This document shows, in pieces, positions 1 to 6,178 of a stretch of 42,338 bases of DNA. Numbering within the stretch: the first letter of the stretch is position 1; each line of letters starts with the position of its first letter. The notes beneath the pieces are model-generated. The model was not told the origin of the DNA. It did no database searches and saw only the letters and a list, made by a program, of their open reading frames with translations. Source of the stretch: CAYWEP01 sp964608945 (GTDB lineage Bacteria; Patescibacteriota; Microgenomatia; Levybacterales; UBA12049). Made by a program: the position numbers and the translations under genes. Location: assembly GCA_964608945.1 (NCBI GenBank), contig CAZSQB010000003.1:1-42338 (forward strand), in the 5' to 3' direction.

Positions 1-1041
1 TGGGCCTGACATTTCAAATGTTAACTCCTCTGGTTCCAAATGAGATAACACATCCAAAAGATATCGGGCATTAAACGCAATCTCATTCTCCTCCCCTATC
101 ATTTTTGCTTCAACCTCGACAGTGTTCTCTCCCAACGATGGCGTTTGGGATGAAACAATGATACTGTCTTTTCGTATGGAAAGTTTTATAATGTTGGCAG
201 AATCGCGGGCAAAAATAGAACAGATCTTCACAGCCTTTAACAACTCTTCCCTATCAAATGTTGTTGTTAATGAAAAATCATTCGGGATGATTTTTTCAAA
301 ACTTGGAAACTCTGCTTCGATTAGTCTTCCAACCAACTCTGTCTGCCCTATTTGGAAAAGTATTTGATTTTTTTCCTTTGAGACAAAAACAGCTATGGTT
401 TCTCCCTCATCCTTGGCGCTGATAATCTCACGAAACGCACGGGCTGGGACAATCATACTGACTCCCCCCCCGCCGTTGTTATCAGTTTTTAGCTTGGTGG
501 CGCTGTGTTTTAAGGACAAACGATACCCATCTGTTGCAACGAGGAGAAATCCCTCTTCTTCTTGTCTTAACAAAACACCCGAAAGCGCAGGACGAGCCGT
601 ATCAACGCTTGCGGCAAAAATAACTGATGCGAAATCCACATGGAGTTCTTTTGTGCTGAGTAAGGCTAGAACTTCTCCTTTCTCTTCATAGAGCTTTGGG
701 AATTCGTCTTTGGCAATTGTCTGAAACAAACTTTTTACTTTCTTGGTTGAGACTTCAAGCGCTGCGTCTTGCATCTTGAGTATTACATCTCCCTGGGAGA
801 GTGAATTAATAAGCTCGGTAAAAGTCCTTGCGGGAACTGTCGTTGATCCTTCATCGCTTACTTTTGCAGGAAGAAATGTCTGAATACCGATCTCAAGATC
901 GGTGCTACTTATCTTTAATGTATCCTTACTCGCTTCTAAAAGAAAATGCAGGAGTATTGGCAATTGGCTTCTTGAAGATATAGCATGACTCGCAAAAGCA
1001 AGTTTTTTTTGCAGACCTAATATTGATACTGAAGCTATCAT
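1..1041 (-). CDS. dnaN: DNA polymerase III beta subunit (sliding clamp), 3' end cut by window
   Basis: The minus strand reads open for 347 codons from ATG at 1041 to the window edge, beginning MIASVSILGLQKKLAF. The sequence then has SRSQLPILLHFLLEA, the typical clamp domain 1 pattern, followed by STDLEIGIQTFLPAKVSDEGSTTVPA. Bacterial clamps are usually 365-380 residues, so only about 20-30 C-terminal residues lie outside. The clamp forms a ring dimer that tethers DNA polymerase to DNA. It lies directly downstream of dnaA on the same strand, the classical dnaA-dnaN order. The 144-bp gap to dnaA holds DnaA boxes. No Shine-Dalgarno sequence is visible before the start. Confidence 0.95.
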   Translation of the reverse strand, partial: MIASVSILGLQKKLAFASHAISSRSQLPILLHFLLEASKDTLKISSTDLEIGIQTFLPAKVSDEGSTTVPARTFTELINSLSQGDVILKMQDAALEVSTKKVKSLFQTIAKDEFPKLYEEKGEVLALLSTKELHVDFASVIFAASVDTARPALSGVLLRQEEEGFLLVATDGYRLSLKHSATKLKTDNNGGGGVSMIVPARAFREIISAKDEGETIAVFVSKEKNQILFQIGQTELVGRLIEAEFPSFEKIIPNDFSLTTTFDREELLKAVKICSIFARDSANIIKLSIRKDSIIVSSQTPSLGENTVEVEAKMIGEENEIAFNARYLLDVLSHLEPEELTFEMSGP

Positions 1042-1115
1042 ACTTTATATCTTTTTGTTGTTGTAGTAGTGTATAGGGAAAAGTGGAAAAAAGCAAGCAA
1101 GCGTGCCTAAAAAAA

Positions 1116-1124
1116 TGTGGATAA
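1116..1124 (-). promoter_or_regulatory. DnaA box (TTATCCACA) in dnaA-dnaN gap
   Basis: The plus strand reads TGTGGATAA, a perfect match to the consensus DnaA box read on the minus strand. It lies between dnaN and dnaA, where origins are often found. Confidence 0.75.
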
Positions 1125-1172
1125 GTTGTTGATATCTTTGGGGAAAAGCTACTGATAAGTTTTCATGTCCTG

Positions 1173-1181
1173 TTATCCAAA
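1173..1181 (+). promoter_or_regulatory. Near-consensus DnaA box (TTATCCAAA)
   Basis: TTATCCAAA differs from TTATCCACA by one base. It lies 5 bp beyond the dnaA stop codon and in the opposite orientation to the box at 1116. Confidence 0.5.
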
Positions 1182-1185
1182 TCTT

Positions 1186-2535
1186 TTACCCTTTGAGCGT
1201 TCTGGTTATCCCCAAAATATCCTCAGACACTTTTGCTTTGTCTTTCACAAGGGTTTGTATTTTTTCCACACCATACATAATCGTTGTATGATCCCGTCCG
1301 CCCAACAGGTTCCCGATTTCAACCAACGTAAGCCCTAACTCAGTCTTGAGAAGATACATTGCAACTTGCCGTGCCTTTACAAGCGATGCGTCTCGCTTTG
1401 GTCCCTTTAGCTGTGTAGGTTTTATATTATAAAACTCACAGATATTTTTGATAACGTCTTCTGTATGAATCGTGCTCTTTCGTTCTTCCCGAACCGTCCG
1501 AAAGCTACTTTCAGCAAGCTCAAGCGTGATTGGTTCATTATTGGTTGAAGCCTCAGTAATAACCCGAAGCAATAACCCCTCTAAGCTTCTTGTATCCTCG
1601 GCCATTTCTGCAAGATATTTTGCCACTTCTATCGGCAATTCGTGTCCATATTTTTTTGCCTTAATAAGAATAATTGCGCTTTTTAATTCAAAATCCGGCG
1701 GCCCTATGTCAACAGTTAAGCCTCCTGCGAATCGACTCGATAGCCGCTTCTCAAGTTTTTTTATTTCATGGGGCGGTCTGTCAGATGAAAGACAAATTTG
1801 CGAGCCCTGGTCAATGAGGATATTAAAGGCGTGAAACAACTCTTCTTGTACGCGCTCTTTTCCTTCAATAAATTGTATATCATCGATAAGAAGGATATAG
1901 GCAGAGCGGAATCTCCGTTTCATTTTCCCCGTTTCATTGTTGCGGATTGCCTCAACAACTTCATTGGTAAACTCCTCGCTCGTGATGTAGATAATCTTTT
2001 TATCCGGTTGTCTTTGGTACACGTCATTTGCAATAGCGTGCATCAAGTGGGTCTTCCCGACGCCCACCGGACCGTAGATGAAAAAAGGATTATAGGAATG
2101 ACCGATATTCGAAGCGACCCGTGATGCCGAGACGAAGGCAAGTTGATTGCTTCCTGAAACGGCAAAGTTTTGGAAGGTAAAATCCGCCCGTACGCGGGGA
2201 AGGTGGCCAACAACAGGTTTGATTTCTTGCTTTTCTTCCCGAGCAAAGAGCGGACCTGCTTTTTCATCTCCCATTATTTTTGCTGACTTGGTGACAAAGA
2301 CAAGGGCTGTTTGTTGCCCTGTATGCTTATCAAGAAGCGATTTGATCTGTTCAAATAATCGTTTCTTAAGAAGGTCAACAATCATGATAGAGGGAGCAGC
2401 AATGGTTGCGACGCTGTTTTCTAATGAAACAAGGCTGGATTTTTTAAAGAGAGTAACAAAATTAGCGTGTGAGATTTGTGGCTCTATATCAGAAAGTATT
2501 TTTTTCCAAAGATCGCTAGTCGCTTTTTCGTCCAT
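1186..2535 (-). CDS. dnaA: Chromosomal replication initiator DnaA
   Basis: 449 residues, normal length. Domain I is at about 1-80 (SDLWKKIL start), followed by a short linker. The AAA+ domain III begins near FTFQNF (119), with Walker A GPVGVGKT at 155-162, Walker B ILLIDD at 214-219 and the arginine-rich SSRF segment later. The C-terminal domain IV carries KARQVAMYLL and the signature GGRDHTTIMYG, which binds DnaA boxes. DnaA opens the origin and loads the replicative helicase. Consensus boxes lie at 2575 upstream and 1116 downstream, so the gene is flanked by likely origin elements and may be autoregulated through the upstream box. Confidence 0.98.
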   Translation of the reverse strand: MDEKATSDLWKKILSDIEPQISHANFVTLFKKSSLVSLENSVATIAAPSIMIVDLLKKRLFEQIKSLLDKHTGQQTALVFVTKSAKIMGDEKAGPLFAREEKQEIKPVVGHLPRVRADFTFQNFAVSGSNQLAFVSASRVASNIGHSYNPFFIYGPVGVGKTHLMHAIANDVYQRQPDKKIIYITSEEFTNEVVEAIRNNETGKMKRRFRSAYILLIDDIQFIEGKERVQEELFHAFNILIDQGSQICLSSDRPPHEIKKLEKRLSSRFAGGLTVDIGPPDFELKSAIILIKAKKYGHELPIEVAKYLAEMAEDTRSLEGLLLRVITEASTNNEPITLELAESSFRTVREERKSTIHTEDVIKNICEFYNIKPTQLKGPKRDASLVKARQVAMYLLKTELGLTLVEIGNLLGGRDHTTIMYGVEKIQTLVKDKAKVSEDILGITRTLKG

Positions 2536-2574
2536 ACGAGTATTAATTTGTAAAGATAAATTGCAGTGTAATAA

Positions 2575-2583
2575 TGTGGATAA
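2575..2583 (-). promoter_or_regulatory. DnaA box upstream of dnaA
   Basis: TGTGGATAA on the plus strand, a perfect consensus box on the minus strand, 40 bp before the dnaA start codon. It is placed for origin function or dnaA autoregulation. Confidence 0.7.
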
Positions 2584-2593
2584 CTGGTGTCAA

Positions 2594-2625
2594 GCACCAA
2601 AATAAAATTACATTCATTTTGGTGC
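2594..2625. repeat. 10-bp inverted repeat with AT-rich loop between dnaA and rpmH
   Basis: GCACCAAAAT (2594-2603) and ATTTTGGTGC (2616-2625) are perfect inverted arms around a 12-nt AT-rich loop. It sits next to the upstream DnaA box. It may be part of the origin or a small terminator-like hairpin; neither can be decided here. Confidence 0.5.
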
Positions 2626-2631
2626 GCAGAT

Positions 2632-2669
2632 CCTGAGCGGAGCCAAGTCTGACTTGGCGGAGTCGAAGG
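2632..2669. repeat. Composite short repeat (family A): CCTGAGCGGA...GTCGAAGG with inserted palindrome
   Basis: The outer parts CCTGAGCGGAG and CGGAGTCGAAGG form the short repeat seen, inverted, inside ruvC at 23331. They are split by the palindrome CCAAGTCTGACTTGG, and CGGAG is present on both sides of it like a 5-bp duplication. The element is intergenic between dnaA and rpmH. Confidence 0.65.
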
Positions 2670-2704
2670 ATCAAGGAGTGCGTCTTTTAAGCCCCCGGCT
2701 TTTT

Positions 2705-2713
2705 TGCTATAAT
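2705..2713 (+). promoter_or_regulatory. Extended -10 promoter of rpmH operon (TGcTATAAT)
   Basis: TGC followed by TATAAT (2708-2713) ends 9 nt before the rpmH ATG at 2723, leaving a leader of about 3 nt. No good -35 is seen, as is common for extended -10 promoters. Confidence 0.7.
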
Positions 2714-2722
2714 GTAAGCCAG

Positions 2723-2857
2723 ATGGAAAAATTCGTTACCCTTAAAAAAGTCAAACGCAAGAGGAAGCATGGATTTCGCTCCCGCATGAAAACGCATACT
2801 GGTAGAAAAGTCCTCAAGCGCCGAATTGCCAAAAAACGAAGTAGGCTTTCTCTGTAA
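2723..2857 (+). CDS. rpmH: 50S ribosomal protein L34
   Basis: 44 residues: MEKFVTLKKVKRKRKHGFR, then RMKTHTGRKVLKRRIAKKR and RLSL. The KRKHGFR..RM..GRKVL..RR.K.R..LS pattern is diagnostic for L34. A longer in-frame reading starts at 2654, but it would run through the intergenic repeat and the promoter, so the ATG at 2723 is chosen. It is the first gene of the conserved rpmH-rnpA-yidD-yidC-jag run. Confidence 0.95.
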   Translation: MEKFVTLKKVKRKRKHGFRSRMKTHTGRKVLKRRIAKKRSRLSL

Positions 2858-2868
2858 CTTCAGTCTTT

Positions 2869-3198
2869 ATGTTAAAACGCGCCTATCGTTTGCCGCTCAG
2901 AAAGCCTCTTGTGTCTCCGCAGTCAGCACAAACACCAGTCTACTTTTTTAAAGTCGCGCCAAATACACTCCCCCACAGTCGATTTGGATTCATTATTTCA
3001 AAACGGATCGCCGGATCTTCGGTCTTGCGCAACAGAGCAAGAAGGCTTTTTCACGCGTGCATAGCAGGGCGCCTTTCCCGTATAAAGCCAGGATATGACA
3101 TCTTATTTATAACGAGAAAAGACCCGTTTTCTGACAAAGGAGCGTCTCCCTGTGATATAATTGCAGCAATCCTTAAAAAACAAGGGCTCCTTACATGA
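2869..3198 (+). CDS. rnpA: Ribonuclease P protein component
   Basis: 109 residues, normal for the family. FGFIISKRIAGSSVLRNRARRLF at about 44-66 carries the RNR motif that contacts the RNase P RNA, and GYDILFITRK follows. The protein assists the catalytic RNA in tRNA 5' maturation. It starts 11 nt after rpmH and its TGA overlaps the yidD start (ATGA), so the genes are probably translated from one message. No rnpB gene was recognised in the window. Confidence 0.95.
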   Translation: MLKRAYRLPLRKPLVSPQSAQTPVYFFKVAPNTLPHSRFGFIISKRIAGSSVLRNRARRLFHACIAGRLSRIKPGYDILFITRKDPFSDKGASPCDIIAAILKKQGLLT

Positions 3199-3413
3199 GG
3201 CATATTACCATTGTTTTACTCACGCTCTATCAGGCAATTGTATCGCCGCTCCTAAAGCAGCTGTTGGGTCAAAGCGCGATGTGTCGCTATCCAATTTCCT
3301 GCTCTGAATACGCCAAGCAGTCGATACGCACATACGGGCTTATTCAGGGAGGCACGCTAGCAATCCTACGTTTTCTTTCCTGCCTGCCGGCAGGCAGGCC
3401 TGCCAACCGTTAG
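3195..3413 (+). CDS. yidD: Membrane protein insertion factor YidD, C-terminus replaced by a repeat
   Basis: 72 residues. MRHITIVLLTLYQAIVSPL and CRYPISCSEYAKQSIRTYGLIQGG are the YidD core, a small amphipathic protein that helps YidC insert membrane proteins. In the family the sequence continues as RILRCHPF.PGGYDPVP. Here it reads ILRFLSC and then LPAGRPANR, encoded by a perfect 20-bp palindrome (3379-3398). The conserved tail is therefore missing and the reading frame ends inside repeat-derived sequence. The core is intact; whether the protein still works is unknown. Confidence 0.85.
   Translation: MRHITIVLLTLYQAIVSPLLKQLLGQSAMCRYPISCSEYAKQSIRTYGLIQGGTLAILRFLSCLPAGRPANR
3379..3398. repeat. 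Perfect 20-bp palindrome (family B) at yidD 3' end
   Basis: CCTGCCTGCC followed by GGCAGGCAGG. It forms the last codons of yidD. Only one copy is seen in this window. Similar CTGCCGGCAG elements are, from memory, frequent in Patescibacteria genomes. Confidence 0.7.
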
Positions 3414-3419
3414 CTCGCT

Positions 3420-4241
3420 ATGATAGGACAGCTTTTTAATCTCCTTTTTGTCAATCCAATTACAAACGGCCTTTTGGCCGTCTATCAGGTCCTGCTTTCT
3501 TTGCATGCTCCGTACGCCTTGGGCTTCTCGATTATCGTTCTTACTATTATTATTCGCTTACTGCTTGCCCCGCTCACTGCCTCGCAGCTTAGGACGTCAA
3601 AAAAACTTCAAGAATTGGGGCCAGAACTTGCCAAATTAAAAGAGAAATATAAAGACGATCAACGCCGGCAGCAGCAAGAGACGATGCTTTTGTATCGCCA
3701 GCATGGTGTGAATCCATTGGGTGGATGTCTTCCGTCAATTCTTCAGATCATCCTTTTCTACGGGCTCTACAGCGTGCTAACAGCATTTGTTAAGCCAAAT
3801 GCCGCTGAGACACTTAAGTACGTTAACAGCGTTGCTTATTTTGACTTTCTAAAGCTAGATAAAATTGGCGACCCAACATTTTTTGGACTACCGCTTGGAC
3901 AGAGTCCCTCTCAACTCCTTGGCGCAGTTGGCTTTCTGATTCTGCTCGTTCCAGTGCTCACCGGCGTATTTCAGCTTATCCAGTCAAAAATGATGTTTAC
4001 CTCCCCGTCTACAGCAAAGAAAAAAGAGCAAAAGACACAGCCTGATTTTCAATCGATGATGCAAACGCAGATGACCTATTTTATCCCTGTCACAATCGGC
4101 ATTGCTGCATTCACTTTTCCACTGGGCCTGTCGCTCTACTGGAATACTTTTTCCATTTTTGCTATCATACAGCAGTATCGATTGCAAGGATTAGGGGGAC
4201 TTACGCCCTGGGTCGCTTACCTGAGAAAAGCCAGGGAATAG
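3420..4241 (+). CDS. yidC: YidC/Oxa1 family membrane protein insertase
   Basis: 273 residues, the short form without the large periplasmic domain of Proteobacteria. Transmembrane segments are at about 33-55 (GFSIIVLTIIIRLLLAPL), 100-122, 165-188 and 220-250. The conserved cytoplasmic hairpin with ELGPELAKLKEKYKDD lies between the first two, and GVNPLGGCLPSILQIILFYGLY is typical of the family. R46 in TIIIRLLLAPL matches the conserved groove arginine. It inserts proteins into the cytoplasmic membrane, alone or with SecYEG. It follows yidD by 6 nt and precedes jag by 3 nt. Confidence 0.95.
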   Translation: MIGQLFNLLFVNPITNGLLAVYQVLLSLHAPYALGFSIIVLTIIIRLLLAPLTASQLRTSKKLQELGPELAKLKEKYKDDQRRQQQETMLLYRQHGVNPLGGCLPSILQIILFYGLYSVLTAFVKPNAAETLKYVNSVAYFDFLKLDKIGDPTFFGLPLGQSPSQLLGAVGFLILLVPVLTGVFQLIQSKMMFTSPSTAKKKEQKTQPDFQSMMQTQMTYFIPVTIGIAAFTFPLGLSLYWNTFSIFAIIQQYRLQGLGGLTPWVAYLRKARE

Positions 4242-4244
4242 CCT

Positions 4245-4724
4245 ATGAATACTGAAGAGAAGACGCAGGTAACAGAAAGAGATATAGAGACGATACGAGA
4301 AGTCGCATCTGCGCTTTTTTCTCAACTTGAGATTGACGGTACATTTGATCTTGTCCAGCAAGACGACGCAGTCGAGCTGCTTCTGGATACGAAAGACAGC
4401 GGCATTGTCATAGGCTACCATGGTGAAATGCTTGAAGCATTGCAGCTTGTTCTTTCTCTTCTTGCTGCAAAAAAGCTTGACCGTTTTGTCAGGATAATGG
4501 TTGAGGTCGGTGATTATCGCAAAAATCGAAGTGAATACTTACAAAAGCTCGCCCTGCAAGCAAAAGAAAAAGCGGTATCAGAAGACACCGAGCAAGCAAT
4601 CCATTCTTTAAAATCCTGGGAACGCAGAATTATCCACGTTCTCCTTAAAGATGATGCGGAAGTTACCTCAGAATCAGCCGGCGAGGGAAAAGACCGCGTC
4701 CTTATCGTCAAGCCGCGAAACTAA
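4245..4724 (+). CDS. jag: Jag/KhpB RNA-binding protein (KH and R3H domains)
   Basis: 159 residues. The KH domain is at about 45-110 with the GxxG loop in VIGYHGEML. The C-terminal R3H domain is at about 115-159: SLKSWERRIIHVLL, then AEVTSESAGEGKDR and VLIVKPR, matching the usual MERRIIH..L...V.T.SEGEG pattern. The N-terminal Jag-N domain of Firmicutes is replaced by a short acidic stretch. KhpB binds RNA and is linked to cell division and envelope control in other bacteria. Its place after yidC is the conserved one. Confidence 0.9.
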   Translation: MNTEEKTQVTERDIETIREVASALFSQLEIDGTFDLVQQDDAVELLLDTKDSGIVIGYHGEMLEALQLVLSLLAAKKLDRFVRIMVEVGDYRKNRSEYLQKLALQAKEKAVSEDTEQAIHSLKSWERRIIHVLLKDDAEVTSESAGEGKDRVLIVKPRN

Positions 4725-6030
4725 ATTTTTCCCATGGGAAGGGCAGCTTTCTTCCTGGCTTTTCTTCTCAATTATACTTTTTCTTCCAACGCAGCTTGGA
4801 AAGCATTTTTGGCCAGATTACTCGGTCGTCTACGGCATACGAGTTGACTACCTCTCCCCCACCTTATTCTTTAGCGACATTCTAGTTTTGCTTCTGTTTG
4901 CATCCGTCATTATCAACAAGTTGTCGCTAAAGAAAATCTCAAATGTCAAATCTCAAATATCAAATCTCAAATCACACTGGAAGTTGATAGTACTCTTTTC
5001 GCTTCTCGTTATTGGTGTTTTTCTTTCAAAGAGTCCGGCGGCGGGATTATATGGGTTTTTAAAACTTCTTGAATTTACTTTCTTTGGCGTCTTTACAGCC
5101 TGGTTTCTTAGGAAGCCTAAGGCATATCCAACAGTTTTGTTGCTGTTTGCGCTTGGAATTATCGCAGAGTCAGTACTTGCCGTGATGCAGTTTGTCAATC
5201 AAGGGTCTATTGGTGGGATATTATATTGGCTTGGGGAACGGAGTTTTACCAGTCAGACGCCAGGTATTGCTAACGCATCGGTTTCAGGAAAGCTGTTGCT
5301 TCGACCATATGCCACATTCCCCCACCCAAATGTCTTAGCGGGTTACTTGGTGCTTGGTATGACATTGATAATTTCAAATTTCAAATTTCAAATTTCAAAT
5401 TTCCGAAAAACACTCTATGGCTCAGCGCTGGCTCTTGGAATCATTGCGCTTTTGCTGAGCATGAGTAGAATTGCAATCGTCGTATTTGTGATATGTGCGT
5501 CTGTTGTGTTGTATAAAAAACTTCCGCGTGCGTATGCAATAATTGGTACAATCTTTTGCCTGATAGGCTTTACCTTGCTTTTCCTCCTCCTCCCCCATCG
5601 CTTTTTTCCCTTGGTTTTTGCCGACCAGACAATCAGCGTTCGCAAGGAGTTATTTGATGCAGGGGTAAGAATGGTTGGAGCGCACCCGTTGTTTGGCGTT
5701 GGGCTTAATAACTTTTTACTTAGCCTCCCCGCCTATATGCCCCAAAAAAACAGTGTTATTTTTCTTCAGCCAGCGCATAATATTTTTTTACTCTGGATTG
5801 CACAAACTGGATTTGTCGGCGCTAGTCTCATGACAGGATTTTTCATTGCGCTGTACAAGCGGTTATTGAGACGCTTTATGTGGACGCAAGGACTGGTCAT
5901 TTTTACACTCGTTGTGTTTGGCAGTGTTGATCATTACTTCCTGACTTTGCAGCAGGGGCAGTTGCTTCTTTCTTTCTTTTTAGGACTCGTGTTGGGAAGA
6001 AAAAACAGTAAAAAGGCAACACGCGTTTAG
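4651..6030 (+). CDS. O-antigen ligase/polymerase-like membrane protein (Wzy_C family)
   Basis: 459 residues with about ten hydrophobic segments. The central part has RPYATFPHPNVLAGYL and, after the large loop, GVRMVGAHPLFGVGLNNF, which are the typical Wzy_C/O-antigen ligase patterns (H of HPN, G.GLNNF). It likely transfers or polymerises lipid-linked glycans on the outer face of the membrane. The only in-frame ATGs lie inside jag, giving a 74-nt overlap; no good start exists after the jag stop. Two loops are made of repeat sequence: residues near 96-108 (NVKSQISNLKS) and near 241-251 (SNFKFQISNF). Confidence 0.8.
   Translation: MMRKLPQNQPAREKTASLSSSRETKFFPWEGQLSSWLFFSIILFLPTQLGKHFWPDYSVVYGIRVDYLSPTLFFSDILVLLLFASVIINKLSLKKISNVKSQISNLKSHWKLIVLFSLLVIGVFLSKSPAAGLYGFLKLLEFTFFGVFTAWFLRKPKAYPTVLLLFALGIIAESVLAVMQFVNQGSIGGILYWLGERSFTSQTPGIANASVSGKLLLRPYATFPHPNVLAGYLVLGMTLIISNFKFQISNFRKTLYGSALALGIIALLLSMSRIAIVVFVICASVVLYKKLPRAYAIIGTIFCLIGFTLLFLLLPHRFFPLVFADQTISVRKELFDAGVRMVGAHPLFGVGLNNFLLSLPAYMPQKNSVIFLQPAHNIFLLWIAQTGFVGASLMTGFFIALYKRLLRRFMWTQGLVIFTLVVFGSVDHYFLTLQQGQLLLSFFLGLVLGRKNSKKATRV
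4934..4973. repeat. In-frame TCAAATcTCAAAT-type repeat (family C) in ligase gene
   Basis: Five or so degenerate copies of CAAATCT/CAAATAT in a row encode SNVKSQISNLKS, in a predicted loop before a transmembrane segment. Confidence 0.7.
5371..5403. repeat. Second in-frame repeat (family C) in ligase gene: (TTTCAAA)n
   Basis: Near-perfect tandem TTTCAAA units encode SNFKFQISNF in a loop between two transmembrane segments. The unit resembles the one at 4934. Confidence 0.7.
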
Positions 6031-6143
6031 CTTGTCTTTGCAGCCCAGAACAGTAAAAAATTTTGGAACCGATCACGCGCAAGGTGAAAGAGTTATGAAA
6101 TTTACCCGATAAGAAAGGTCAAGGCTGCAATATTCTGTTTTTT

Positions 6144-6172
6144 TTGAATGATTGGCGTTTTTTGTGTACACT
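6144..6172 (+). promoter_or_regulatory. Promoter of DUF4012 gene, leaderless
   Basis: TTGAAT (6144-6149), 17-bp spacer, TACACT (6167-6172). Exactly 6 nt later is the ATG at 6179, which would be the +1 position. Confidence 0.75.
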
Positions 6173-6178
6173 AGATAT

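Noticed and set aside
4651..4724. Overlap of jag and the ligase gene as a frameshift fusion
   Set aside because: Both products end or begin at normal family boundaries; a simple 74-nt overlap or an unusual start explains it.
6152..6178. TTG start of the DUF4012 protein
   Set aside because: The codons overlap the promoter, and the ATG at 6179 sits exactly at the expected transcription start.
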